Assembly: GCA_019746155.1 (NCBI GenBank) | Contig: JAIESJ010000049.1 | Location: 1 to 35,242, forward strand | Reading direction: 5' to 3' | Origin: Burkholderiales bacterium | GTDB taxonomy: Bacteria > Pseudomonadota > Gammaproteobacteria > Burkholderiales > SG8-41 | Length of the DNA: 35,242 nt | Shown: positions 7,192-15,565 of the stretch, piece after piece | Position numbering within the stretch: the first letter of the stretch is position 1 | How the letters are laid out: every line of letters begins with the position of its first letter | Made by a program: the position numbers and the translations under genes | The notes under the pieces: model-generated | What the model was told of the DNA's origin: nothing | What the model saw: only the letters and a program-made list of their open reading frames with translations | Databases searched by the model: none

Positions 7192-8474
7192 GTATGCTCA
7201 TTCCCGCCGACCACGCGCAACGCCTCGTCCTCAACGATGAAGTCCACGCCCGGCCCTACGCCCAGGTCGAGGCGCCCGAGCGCGTCGCGTTTCTGGCACT
7301 GCTCTCCGGCGACAGTGGCAGTGGCGCAGCCCCCCACGCCCTTGCCCGCCTGTTCGAGCGCATGGGCCGGCCGGTGCCGCGGCTCGACGTCCCTCACGTC
7401 AGCGCCGACCTCGGCGCGTTCCGCCTGATATGGGAGCGCCATACCGAGTTCGCGAGCTACACCTTCTTTTGCCGCGGCGATGCCGGCGCGCCCTTCGCGT
7501 CGAGCGCGCTCGACGCGGTGCCCGCCGATTGGCTGGAGGCGCTCCCCGGTGAGACCATCGTCGCGACCCAGGTCGCGGTCGCGAAAGCGCCCGGGCCGAT
7601 TCCGGCGGCGCGGGAAATCGCACAAAGCTTCGCGGACAACCCCATCGTCGGTGCCGCGGTCGCTTCAGGCGCGGCCTGCGTGTTCACCGATTTCCGCATT
7701 CATCCCGACCGCATGAGCCGCTTCCTGCTGCTCGACCGCGGGCTCGGCCGCTACCAGGCCGGGCGCATCGTGCAGCGGCTGCTCGAGATCGAGACCTACC
7801 GCATGATGGCATTGCTCGCCTTCCCGGTGGCGCGCCGCGTCGGAAGCGAGATCAGCGCCGCCGAGCGCACGCTCTCCGCGCTCACGGAACGCATGGCAGG
7901 CGCCGGCACCGAGGACGAGCCGCAACTGCTCAACGAACTGACGCGGCTCGCCGCGTCGGTGGAGAGATCGGTGTCGGCAAGCAAATACCGCTTCGGCGCC
8001 GCGCGCGCCTACCACGAACTTACCCGTGACCGCATCCGCGGCCTGCGCGAGGAGCGCATCCCCGGCCTCCAGACCATCGGCGAGTTCATGGAACGGCGGC
8101 TCGCGCCGGCGATGAACACCTGCGAGTCGATGGCCAAGCGCCAGGACGAGCTTTCCGCGCGCATCGCGCGCTCGAGCGACCTGCTGCGCACGCGCGTGGA
8201 CGTCGAACGCGAGCAGCAGAACCTGCAGATGCTGGCGCAGATGAATCGCCGCGCCAAACTGCAGCTCCGGCTGCAGGAAACGGTCGAGGGCCTGTCGGTC
8301 GCGGCGATCACCTATTACGCCGTGGGCCTGATCGGCTACCTTGCCAAGGCGGCGAAAAGTTTCGGCATCCACTTCGAGCCTGATCTCGTGACGGGAATTT
8401 CCATCCCGATCGTGGCGGTGCTGGTGATGCTCGGCGTGCGCCACATCCGCAAGACCGTGATGCGGGCGTCATGA
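7176..8474 (+). CDS. DUF3422 family membrane-anchored protein
   Basis: This 432-aa protein (426 aa from the alternative ATG 7194) opens with the family hallmark LNDEVHARPYAQVEAPERV. A long, Arg- and Glu-rich, helical middle region includes probable coiled coil (about residues 220-370). The last 60 residues hold two probable membrane segments (AAITYYAVGLIGYLAK and GISIPIVAVLVMLGV) and a basic tail. DUF3422 proteins occur in many proteobacteria; I know of no assigned reaction. Here the gene lies inside an ABC-importer operon, 63 bp after the binding-protein gene and overlapping the permease start by 4 nt (ATGA). This suggests a role tied to the transporter, or simply co-transcription. Confidence 0.85.
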   Translation: MPRQLGMLIPADHAQRLVLNDEVHARPYAQVEAPERVAFLALLSGDSGSGAAPHALARLFERMGRPVPRLDVPHVSADLGAFRLIWERHTEFASYTFFCRGDAGAPFASSALDAVPADWLEALPGETIVATQVAVAKAPGPIPAAREIAQSFADNPIVGAAVASGAACVFTDFRIHPDRMSRFLLLDRGLGRYQAGRIVQRLLEIETYRMMALLAFPVARRVGSEISAAERTLSALTERMAGAGTEDEPQLLNELTRLAASVERSVSASKYRFGAARAYHELTRDRIRGLREERIPGLQTIGEFMERRLAPAMNTCESMAKRQDELSARIARSSDLLRTRVDVEREQQNLQMLAQMNRRAKLQLRLQETVEGLSVAAITYYAVGLIGYLAKAAKSFGIHFEPDLVTGISIPIVAVLVMLGVRHIRKTVMRAS

Positions 8475-10183
8475 TGACGACCGCACGTTCCGGGTTCACT
8501 TTGGTGCAAGCCGCGCTGGCTCTTCTGATCGCGGCCTTTCTGCTCGCTTTCCTGGTCGTGCCGGTGATCATGGTGATCTACGTCGCTTTCGCCAATCCCG
8601 ACGGCGAATTGACGTTGTCGCATTTTGCCTCGTTTTTTCAGATCTCGCTGATGCGGGAATCGTTCTGGAACAGCCTGATCGTGGCGACCCTGTCGGTGGT
8701 ATTCGCTTCGCTGATCGCGCTGCCGCTCGCCTATTTCACGGCGCGCTTCGAATTCCGCGGCGCGCTGCTGATCCAGACGCTGGGCATACTGCCGCTGATC
8801 ATGCCGCCGTTCGTCGGCGCGGTCGCGATGCAGCTCATTTTCGGGCGCAGCGGCTCGCTCAACCTGCTGCTGGGGGACTGGTTCGACATCAACCTGCCGA
8901 TCATGCAAGGCTTGAACGGCGTGATCTTCGTCGAAGCGCTGCACTACTTCCCGTTCATCCTCATGAACCTCACGGTCGCGCTCAACAATATCGACAGCTC
9001 GATGGAGGAGTCGGCGCAGAATCTCGGCGCCAGCGGCATGCGGCTGTTCCGTCGCATCGTATTCCCGCTGGCGATGCCGGGCTATGTCGCCGGCGCGGCG
9101 CTGGTGTTCATCAAGGTCTTCGACGATCTCGGCACGCCGCTCGTGCTCAACGTCACCAACATGCTGGCGCCGCAGGCGTATTTGCGCATCACCTCGGTCG
9201 GCATCGAAGACCCGATCGGCTACGTGATCAGCGTACTGATGATCGGGTTTTCGCTGCTCGCGCTGTGGGCATCCGCGCTGGTGCTGAAAGGCCGCGACTA
9301 CGCGACCCTGCAGCGCGGCTATTCCGGTCTCGCCAGGCGCCGGCTCAAGCCCTGGCAGTCGGTGATCGCCTATGGCTGGATCATCCTGGTGCTGCTGCTC
9401 GTGCTCTCGCCGCACCTCGGCATCCTGCTGTTGTCTTTCGGCAAGGTATGGAGCTTCAGCGTGCTTCCCGACAGCTTCACCCTGGAACACTACATGACCG
9501 TGGCACAGGACTCCCCGCGCATGGTCTGGAACACCATGCTCTACTGCGGGCTGGCCGCAACGCTCGATGTCATTCTTGGCACTGCGATTGCCTACCTGAT
9601 CCTGCGCACGCGGCTGCCGCTGCGGCAGTCACTGGATTTCATGGCCAGCGCCGCGCTCGCAATTCCCGGTGTCGTGCTCGCCATCGGCTATCTGCGCACC
9701 TTCAAGGGGGTGCAGCTGCCCTTCATGGACGAGATGCTGACTTCGTCATGGATACTCATCATGCTCGCCTACACGGTGCGGCGCCTGCCGTACGCGCTCC
9801 GCTCCTGTGTCGCCGCGCTGCAGCAGATGCATGTCTCTCTGGAAGAGGCGGCTGAAAATCTCGGCGCCAGCAAGCGTCGCACCATTTATCGCATCGTCGT
9901 ACCGTTGATGGCGGGCGGCATCCTCGCCGGCTTCGTCACCAGCTTCATGACCGCTGCGGTCGAGCTGTCGGCGACCATCATGCTGACCACATCGCAGACC
10001 GACGCACCGATGTCATACGGAATTTATCTTTACATGCAAAGCGCCGCGGGACGCGGTCCGGGCGCGGCGCTGGGCGTGCTCGCTGTCGTCATCGTCGCGC
10101 TCGGCACCTATTTCTCCCATCGCCTGATCCGCAGCCGCGCCGCGGGCCAGCAAGCCCGGCCGCTGCAGAAAATCGAGGTATAG
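8471..10183 (+). CDS. ABC transporter permease, fused double-domain FbpB type
   Basis: This 570-aa inner-membrane protein has two binding-protein-dependent transport permease domains in one chain, as in iron(III) permease FbpB/AfuB. Two EAA loops, which contact the ATPase, are visible: EESAQNLGASGMRLFRRIVF near residues 179-198 and EEAAENLGASKRRTIYRIVV near 458-477. About twelve hydrophobic segments are present. ATG 8471 overlaps the stop of the DUF3422 gene, so translation is probably coupled. The ATPase gene starts 2 bp after its stop. Confidence 0.95.
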   Translation: MMTTARSGFTLVQAALALLIAAFLLAFLVVPVIMVIYVAFANPDGELTLSHFASFFQISLMRESFWNSLIVATLSVVFASLIALPLAYFTARFEFRGALLIQTLGILPLIMPPFVGAVAMQLIFGRSGSLNLLLGDWFDINLPIMQGLNGVIFVEALHYFPFILMNLTVALNNIDSSMEESAQNLGASGMRLFRRIVFPLAMPGYVAGAALVFIKVFDDLGTPLVLNVTNMLAPQAYLRITSVGIEDPIGYVISVLMIGFSLLALWASALVLKGRDYATLQRGYSGLARRRLKPWQSVIAYGWIILVLLLVLSPHLGILLLSFGKVWSFSVLPDSFTLEHYMTVAQDSPRMVWNTMLYCGLAATLDVILGTAIAYLILRTRLPLRQSLDFMASAALAIPGVVLAIGYLRTFKGVQLPFMDEMLTSSWILIMLAYTVRRLPYALRSCVAALQQMHVSLEEAAENLGASKRRTIYRIVVPLMAGGILAGFVTSFMTAAVELSATIMLTTSQTDAPMSYGIYLYMQSAAGRGPGAALGVLAVVIVALGTYFSHRLIRSRAAGQQARPLQKIEV

Positions 10184-10185
10184 CC

Positions 10186-11271
10186 ATGGACGCCATGCAA
10201 AAGGTGAAGGTCGAAATCAGGAACGTGTCGCTCGCCTACGGCGCCACGCCCGTGCTGCGCGACATCAGCGTATCCATAGCGCCCGGCGAATTCTTCGCGC
10301 TGCTCGGCCCCTCGGGCTCCGGGAAATCGACGCTGTTGCGGCTGATCGCCGGATTCAACCAGGCGCAGTCAGGAACCATCATCATCGGCGGCGAAGACAT
10401 CACGCGCGTGCCGCCGTGGCAGCGCAATATCGGCATGGTGTTCCAGAACTATGCGCTGTGGCCGCACATGACGGTGAACGGCAACGTTGCCTTCGGATTG
10501 GTGGAGCGCAGGCTGCCGCGCGAAGTCATCCGCGAAAAAGTCGCCGCCGCGCTGGAACTGGTGGGGCTCAGGGATTACGGCGAACGCCGTCCCGGCCAGC
10601 TCTCCGGCGGCCAGCAGCAGCGGGTGGCGCTGGCGCGCACCATCGCCATCGAGCCCAAGGTGCTGCTGCTCGACGAGCCGCTGTCCAACCTCGACGCCAA
10701 GCTGCGTGTTCACATGCGCACCGAGCTGCTGGCGCTGCAAAGAAAGCTCGGCATCACCACGATATTCGTGACCCACGACCAGGAAGAGGCGCTGTCGATC
10801 TCCGACCGCGTCGCGGTGCTCGACGGCGGCGTGATCCAGCAGATCGGCACACCGATGGAACTCTACGACCACCCGGCGAACCGCTTTATCGCTAATTTCG
10901 TCGGCACCATCAACCTGCTGAAGGGCAAAGTCGGGCCGGCGGGCACGGGCGTGGCGTTCGATTCGCATGCGCTGGGCCGCATCACGCTGCCGCAAACGAA
11001 AGCGGCTGCCGGCGACGCCGAGATCGCGATCCGGCCGCATGCGCTGACGCTGCTGGCGTCCGGCGACAATACTGATGCAGGCCAGGTCTGGGTGGAAGGG
11101 ACCGTCGCCGAACGCGAATTTCTGGGTGAATTCGTGCGCTACACGGTGAGGGTCGGCGACACCGACCTCATCGCCGACCAGCCTCATTACAGTGGCCACC
11201 CGATCCACGTGCCCGGCAACCGCGTCAAAGTCGGCATCAATCCGGCGCAAGTCAGGCTGCTCACGGCGTAG
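10186..11271 (+). CDS. ABC transporter ATP-binding protein, FbpC/PotA type
   Basis: This 361-aa ATPase powers the importer encoded just upstream. It has Walker A GPSGSGKST (41-49), Q-loop VFQNYALWPHMTV, signature LSGGQQQR (139-146), Walker B LLLDEP (160-165) and the switch His in FVTHDQEEAL. A C-terminal TOBE-type domain (about 245-361) is typical of the CUT1/iron/polyamine group. The ribosome binding site GAGGT lies inside the end of the permease gene. An 8-bp hairpin at 11325-11347 probably marks the operon end. Confidence 0.96.
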   Translation: MDAMQKVKVEIRNVSLAYGATPVLRDISVSIAPGEFFALLGPSGSGKSTLLRLIAGFNQAQSGTIIIGGEDITRVPPWQRNIGMVFQNYALWPHMTVNGNVAFGLVERRLPREVIREKVAAALELVGLRDYGERRPGQLSGGQQQRVALARTIAIEPKVLLLDEPLSNLDAKLRVHMRTELLALQRKLGITTIFVTHDQEEALSISDRVAVLDGGVIQQIGTPMELYDHPANRFIANFVGTINLLKGKVGPAGTGVAFDSHALGRITLPQTKAAAGDAEIAIRPHALTLLASGDNTDAGQVWVEGTVAEREFLGEFVRYTVRVGDTDLIADQPHYSGHPIHVPGNRVKVGINPAQVRLLTA

Positions 11272-11324
11272 TCACACCGTGTCAGTCGACCCCCGCGCCT
11301 GTCCAGCCACACGAAGGGTCATCA

Positions 11325-11347
11325 CACACGGGTGTTGACCCCGTGTG
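11325..11347 (+). terminator. Hairpin after the ABC operon
   Basis: CACACGGG (11325-11332) and CCCGTGTG (11340-11347) form a perfect 8-bp stem with a 7-nt loop, 53 bp after the ATPase stop. There is no T-run, so termination here is only a guess from position. Confidence 0.4.
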
Positions 11348-11383
11348 CATGGCCCCTGTGCGCGTGACATGGCCGGATCGAAC

Positions 11384-11440
11384 ATGAAAATCAATCCGCA
11401 GGACCTCCAAAAAATCGCCGATCTTACGCTGGCGCACCCG
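11384..11440 (+). pseudogene. Possible 5' stub of a SAM-dependent methyltransferase gene
   Basis: ATG 11384 opens with MKINPQDLQKIADLTLAH. This resembles the start of a class I SAM methyltransferase family that continues with a tyrosine and the string EGTRDHDVSQN. Homology stops after LAH, and the frame runs into the antisense of the APC permease gene. If real, it is a truncated relic. The match is short and made from memory. Confidence 0.25.
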
Positions 11441-11472
11441 GCCGGCTCGTCAGAAATATTACTTATAAATCA

Positions 11473-12828
11473 TCATGTTATGCGTTTTCTGGCGAGCAGC
11501 GCCAGCGGCACGCCGAGCAGTAGCACGCCGATCCCGAGCTGCGCGCCGACGCTGCCCGGGTCTTTCGACATCGCATAGTTTGCGCTGGACCAGAGCATGA
11601 ACGCGCACATCGCGATGAACAGCATCGGCGTGAGCGGATACAGCGGCACGCGGAACGGGTTCCCGGAGAGCGGCTGCTGGCGCCGCAGCACGAACAGCGA
11701 CACGCCGGTCAGCATGAAGAACAGCCAGAAGGCCGGTGCGGTGTAGGCGACCATGGTCTCGAAGCCGTCCGGCGTGAACGAAGCGAGCAGCACCAGCATC
11801 AACGCCACCGCGCCCTGCAGCAGCAGCGCGTTGACCGGCGCGTTAGATTGCTCCTTCCATATGCCGAGCGCGCGGAACACCGGGAAATCGCGCCCCACCG
11901 CGTAATTGGTGCGGGCGCCGGTGAACACCGTGGCGTTGAGCGTGGACAGCGCGGCGGCAATCACGATCAGGCTCAGCACGATCGCTCCGGCATCGCCGAG
12001 CGTGGCTTTCATCAGATCGGCGGCGACGGCTTTCGACGCTTTCATGCCGTCGAGGCCCAGGACATTGAGATAGGCCAGGTTGAGCAGCACGTAGAGCACC
12101 GTGACGATGAGAATGCCCAGCACCAGGGCGCGCACGATATTGCGCCGCGCATCGCGGATTTCCGACGTGAGATAGGCCGCCTCGTTCCATCCGCCGTAAG
12201 TCAGCAGAATGAAGATCAGCGCGAGCTGCGAAAACATCGGCCCGGACGACGGCGCCGGCGCCGGCGCCGCCGGCGCGGCGCTGCCGCTCAAGCCCGCGAC
12301 GATCACGGATATCACCGCACAGGCCAGCGCGGTGGTCAGGATGGTCTGCAGCAGTTTGCTCTCGCGCGTGCCGGCGATATTGAGCACGGTGATGCCGGCG
12401 ACAGCCAGCATCGCGTAAATCACCGGACTCCTGGGTCCCAGGGCGACAAGCTGGGTCGCATAGTCGCCGAACACGAAAGCGATCGCGGCAATCGCGCCGG
12501 TTTGCACCACGCTCATGCGCGCCCAGGCAAACAGAAACGCAACCCCGCCACCGAAAGCGCGATTCAGAAAATAGTATTCACCGCCGGTATTCGGAAAAGC
12601 ACTGCCGAGTTCTGCGTAACACAGCGCGCCGACCAGCGAAATGACGCCGCCCGCGACCCACAGCGCGATGAACACCTGCTCGCTCGAGACGCTGCCGGCG
12701 ACGATCGAGGGCGCCTTGAAAATGCCAGCGCCGATCACGATGCCGACGATCATCGCCACCGCATCGAGCATGGTCAGCGTCGGCCGCGGTTGCACCGCGG
12801 CCGCGGCACGAGGTTCGCCGCTCACCAC
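11473..12828 (-). CDS. APC-superfamily amino acid permease
   Basis: This 451-aa inner-membrane transporter has about twelve transmembrane helices. The first carries the APC substrate-binding signature GIVIGAGIF (residues 29-37); YAELGSAFPNTGGEYYFLNRAFG follows in TM2-TM3. It should exchange or import an amino acid or amine; the substrate is not readable. The start is GTG 12828 or GTG 12825, overlapping the stop of the upstream methyltransferase gene (GTGA at 12825-12822). The two genes are therefore very likely co-transcribed and translationally coupled, with the methyltransferase first. An alternating Gly-Ala/Pro-Ala stretch (AAPAAPAPAPSSG, near residue 190) lies in a loop. Confidence 0.93.
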   Translation of the reverse strand: MVSGEPRAAAAVQPRPTLTMLDAVAMIVGIVIGAGIFKAPSIVAGSVSSEQVFIALWVAGGVISLVGALCYAELGSAFPNTGGEYYFLNRAFGGGVAFLFAWARMSVVQTGAIAAIAFVFGDYATQLVALGPRSPVIYAMLAVAGITVLNIAGTRESKLLQTILTTALACAVISVIVAGLSGSAAPAAPAPAPSSGPMFSQLALIFILLTYGGWNEAAYLTSEIRDARRNIVRALVLGILIVTVLYVLLNLAYLNVLGLDGMKASKAVAADLMKATLGDAGAIVLSLIVIAAALSTLNATVFTGARTNYAVGRDFPVFRALGIWKEQSNAPVNALLLQGAVALMLVLLASFTPDGFETMVAYTAPAFWLFFMLTGVSLFVLRRQQPLSGNPFRVPLYPLTPMLFIAMCAFMLWSSANYAMSKDPGSVGAQLGIGVLLLGVPLALLARKRIT

Positions 12829-13730
12829 GGCACGCTTCCATCCGTCTCCAGCGCGCTCATGCGCAGTTCACCGCGCGCCTTCAGTTGCGCCTTCCACGGC
12901 AGCGGTTTCTGCCCGCCTATCGTCACCGTGCCCTCGATGACATCATCCCTGACGCGCCCCTGGAAGCGGTGTTTAGCGAGCCCTGCGCCCTGCGGCAGCT
13001 CCGCCTCAAAGCTCACCTGATCGCCGCGCACCTGGAACAGGGGCAGGCGCGCCGGCTTGCCGTCGACCCGCGCGTCCCCGCCCACTTTCTGGAAGCTCTG
13101 ATCGAATTCAAACTCGTAGATCACGCCGCGCCCGCCAGTGTAAATCAGCGATTCCCATTTGCCGGCGATTTTTGCCGGCACGATATAGAAAAAGATGTAG
13201 CTCTTGCCGGGGTCGCCGACCTGTTTTTCCGGCACATCGAGCGTCTTCTGCTCGTCCGGATGCCATTCCCCCATGTCGTAATCGTGGGTCACCACGCGCG
13301 TGCCCGGCTTAAGTGCCAGCAGCTTGGGCCGCAGCTTCTCGTTCATCTCGGGCAGCAGGTAACTCGTAATCACGGTCGCGTGCGAAAGATCGGCCTCGAA
13401 CAGATTTTGCTCGACGAACTGCGCCCGTTCGGCGACCCCCTCCCGGCGCGCGCTTTCACGCGCTTTCTTCAGAAGGTAGGCGTCCAGGTCAACGCCGAAG
13501 CCGCGCGCGCCGAATTTTTTGGCCGCAGTGATCACGATGCGGCCGTCGCCGGAACCCAGATCGATGATGAAATCGGAGGGACCGACTTTCGCCATCTCCA
13601 GCATCTCCTCGACCACGACCTGCGGCGTCGGCACATAGACGACGTCGCCCTTGCCGTCCTGGGCCGTCGCGGACAATGCGGTCAGCGACAGCAGCAGCGT
13701 GCAAAACCGCCAACGTTTGATGAAACTCAT
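12822..13730 (-). CDS. Exported class I SAM methyltransferase, FAM173-like, copy A
   Basis: This 302-aa protein has a Sec signal peptide (residues 1-23, cut after ATA). The catalytic part carries YVPTPQVVVEEML (32-44), the SAM-binding loop IDLGSGDGR (56-64), acidic VDLD (80-83), TVITSYLLPEMN (119-130) and HDYDMGEW (149-156). The combination YVPTP..VV..ML..A, DLGSGDGR and YLLP is that of FAM173/ATPSCKMT-type lysine methyltransferases. A beta-rich domain of about 120 residues follows (FFYIVPAKIAGKWE, then FQGRVRDDVIEGTVTIGG). ATG 13730 is preceded by AAGGAG. A periplasmic address for a SAM enzyme is unexpected, because SAM is made in the cytosol. The APC permease gene is coupled to its stop codon. 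Confidence 0.85.
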   Translation of the reverse strand: MSFIKRWRFCTLLLSLTALSATAQDGKGDVVYVPTPQVVVEEMLEMAKVGPSDFIIDLGSGDGRIVITAAKKFGARGFGVDLDAYLLKKARESARREGVAERAQFVEQNLFEADLSHATVITSYLLPEMNEKLRPKLLALKPGTRVVTHDYDMGEWHPDEQKTLDVPEKQVGDPGKSYIFFYIVPAKIAGKWESLIYTGGRGVIYEFEFDQSFQKVGGDARVDGKPARLPLFQVRGDQVSFEAELPQGAGLAKHRFQGRVRDDVIEGTVTIGGQKPLPWKAQLKARGELRMSALETDGSVPW

Positions 13731-13820
13731 CACCGCTCCTTCGTTTTCAGAAATATTACATGGCCCGTTGGCGGAGGAAAAACGCCGCCGCACCGATGAA
13801 CCCGGGTCGCCTCATCGCCG

Positions 13821-14774
13821 CTAGTTCGGCATCTGCGGCAGTTGCGGCGGCTTGAGCGAGGCGTGCGCCGGCTCCCAGAGCTCGGTACGCGTTGCGTTCC
13901 ATGCGAGCTGCCGCCCTGCCTGGTCGCGCATGATTTGCGCCTGCCCCTCGATCGCGTTATTGACGATGCGGCCGGAGAACTGGTAGCGCAGGGACGCGCC
14001 ATTGTCATTCACGACGACCGAGAAACCGATTTGAGTGCCGGCAAGCTTCGCATCCTCTATCGCGACTTTGCGGCCATCGACCTCCACCGTGCCTTCGATG
14101 TTCTGGAAATTCTGGTGGAGCGCCAGCTCGAAATTCAGCGGCTTGCCTTCCACCGGGAGCTGCCAGCGCCACTTTCCGGAGACCGTCGCCGGCATGATCC
14201 AGTAAAACACCTTGCTCCTGTGGTCGCGCCCCACCGGTTTATCGGGAGCATCGAGGATGAGCGACAGGTCCGGCGTCCATTCCCCCATGTCGTAATCATG
14301 GGAGACGATGCGCGTGCCGGGCTTGAGCATGGCGAGCAGTCTGGGGCGCACCATCAGATTGACTTCCGGCAGCAGGTAAATGGTGAGCACGGTGGCCCGG
14401 CTCACATCGGTTTCATAGAGGTCGCGCGCATAGAACTTGGCGCGGTCGGCCACACCGGCCCTGGCTGCGAGCCTGTTGCCCATCGCCACCAGCCGCTTGT
14501 CGAGATCGACGCCGAAGCCGCGCGCGCCGTATTTTTTCGCCGCGGTGATGACCATGCGCCCGTCGCCCGAGCCGAGATCGATCACATAGTCCTTCGGCCC
14601 GACCTGGGCGACTTCCAGCATCTTGTCGACGACGTTCTGCGGCGTCGGCACATAGGGCGTATCGCCGTAATCCTGGGTGAAAGCCGGCGCCGAAACGAAG
14701 CCGGTAACCAAAAACACGCCGCAAAACTTCGCGGCGATATGACTTGTCTTGCGTGCTGCCGTGCCAAATATCAT
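13821..14774 (-). CDS. Exported class I SAM methyltransferase, FAM173-like, copy B
   Basis: This 317-aa paralogue of copy A has the same layout. The signal peptide (about residues 1-33) ends in SAPAFT, then come YVPTPQNVVDKML (41-53), IDLGSGDGR (65-73), VDLDKRL, TVLTIYLLPEVN and SHDYDMGEW. The beta-rich C-terminal domain runs from WIMPATVSGKWRW to FSGRIVNNAIEGQAQI, and a Pro-rich tail ends KPPQLPQMPN. ATG 14774 follows AAAGG. An in-frame open frame continues upstream to about 15080 without a stop, but that part is the relic of another copy, and the signal peptide marks the true start. It is 90 bp upstream of copy A on the same strand, so the two are probably co-transcribed. Confidence 0.85.
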   Translation of the reverse strand: MIFGTAARKTSHIAAKFCGVFLVTGFVSAPAFTQDYGDTPYVPTPQNVVDKMLEVAQVGPKDYVIDLGSGDGRMVITAAKKYGARGFGVDLDKRLVAMGNRLAARAGVADRAKFYARDLYETDVSRATVLTIYLLPEVNLMVRPRLLAMLKPGTRIVSHDYDMGEWTPDLSLILDAPDKPVGRDHRSKVFYWIMPATVSGKWRWQLPVEGKPLNFELALHQNFQNIEGTVEVDGRKVAIEDAKLAGTQIGFSVVVNDNGASLRYQFSGRIVNNAIEGQAQIMRDQAGRQLAWNATRTELWEPAHASLKPPQLPQMPN

Positions 14775-15120
14775 TGCTAAAGCCTTTCGGTTCTGAACTT
14801 GATTCCATCCGCCGGCAATGCGCTTCGCGTTCCAGTCGAGCCTGCCCCGGATGCGCTTGCCGGAAAGCGCGGCACTGCCGGCAATGGCGTCGCCTTCGAT
14901 CCTGCCGTCGAGCTCGTACCTGGCCGGATCGCCATTCACTTCGGCGGTGAAGTTGAAACTGATCTGGTCGCCGCGCAGCCTGGGATTCTGCAAGCTCACG
15001 CTGCGGATGCCGGGCTTGAGCTCGAGCAGCCTGGAGCGCAGCTCCAGGTTGACGCGCGGCAGCAGATACATGGTGATCACAGTCGCCTGGGAAAAATCGG
15101 TGTCGAACAGATCGCACTTC
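14775..15120 (-). pseudogene. Truncated methyltransferase paralogue fused in frame to copy B
   Basis: On the minus strand the frame reads CDLFDTDFSQATVITMYLLP, then RVNLELRSRLLELKPG. This is the end of the catalytic domain of the A/B family. It jumps straight to LQNPRLRGDQISFNFTAEVN, YELDGRIEGDAIAGSAALSG and LDWNAKR, the end of the beta-rich domain. The SAM-binding half is gone, and about 100 residues between LKPG and the last strands are deleted (HDYDMGEW and PAKIAGKW are missing). No stop separates it from copy B, so a chimeric frame exists. It has no ribosome binding site of its own that I can see. Confidence 0.75.
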
Positions 15121-15322
15121 CCGAACCCCGCGATATGAAGTTCGCAGCACGGCCAACCCTCCTTCGTCTGACAGGACCCAGCAACAATGCGGAAGCGCTA
15201 CGCTGATTTTACGGCCTGCACGGCAACCTCGCCCGCTTTGTCCAAAAGCACGACTCGCCCCGGTCGTTCAACTCTGGTAGATTGCGCGTTTACCAGAGGC
15301 GGAAATTATACCCGATAGCCTC

Positions 15323-15406
15323 GCAGCCTGTCGGACTTCGATCCGTTTGAGGCATTGCGCAGCGACACCGGACGGGTTCCTGATGAAAGCCGCGGCGACA
15401 GGCTGC
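15323..15406. repeat. 11-bp perfect inverted repeat, REP-like
   Basis: GCAGCCTGTCG (15323-15333) is the exact reverse complement of CGACAGGCTGC (15396-15406), 62 bp apart. The core GCCTGTCGG recurs in the hairpin at 15525-15557, which suggests a dispersed palindromic repeat family. Confidence 0.6.
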
Positions 15407-15524
15407 CAATCAAAGGCTCAATCGAACCGCAGCCGGGAAAAGGCATAGGGTATCGCGGTCAACAGGAATGAACTTCGTCATGGATGCACTACCTCGGAAC
15501 CTGTTCTTCGTGCCTTTCATATCA

Positions 15525-15557
15525 GGAGCCTGCCGGGATGAGAGCCCGACAGACTCC
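15525..15557 (+). repeat. Hairpin just before the spermidine-synthase-like gene
   Basis: GGAGCCTGCCGGG (15525-15537) pairs with CCCGACAGACTCC (15545-15557), 11 of 13 Watson-Crick pairs. It ends 8 bp before ATG 15566, which has no recognisable ribosome binding site. It may be a REP-type repeat or a translational control hairpin. Confidence 0.5.
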
Positions 15558-15565
15558 TAGTTCTT

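Larger units (their letters stand above)
15121..15565. other. Non-coding spacer with CTGTCGG-type inverted repeats
   Basis: This is the divergent spacer between the methyltransferase relic and the spermidine-synthase-like gene. I see no convincing gene. It carries two inverted repeats built on a shared GCCTGYCGG core (15323-15406 and 15525-15557, listed separately). No strong sigma-70 promoter stands out. Confidence 0.5.

Noticed and set aside
8336..9490. Minus-strand open frame of 384 codons opposite the permease
   Set aside because: It is composed mostly of His, Arg, Gln and Asp with no hydrophobic core, and is antisense to a clear ABC permease.
11272..11472. Possible attachment site or small RNA between the ABC operon and the APC permease
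   Set aside because: Only one 8-bp hairpin and a short methyltransferase-like start are visible; there is no integrase, direct repeat or tRNA end.
13821..15080. A single 419-residue methyltransferase gene
   Set aside because: The first 102 residues are the tail of a different, broken copy. A signal peptide and a ribosome binding site mark the real start at 14774.
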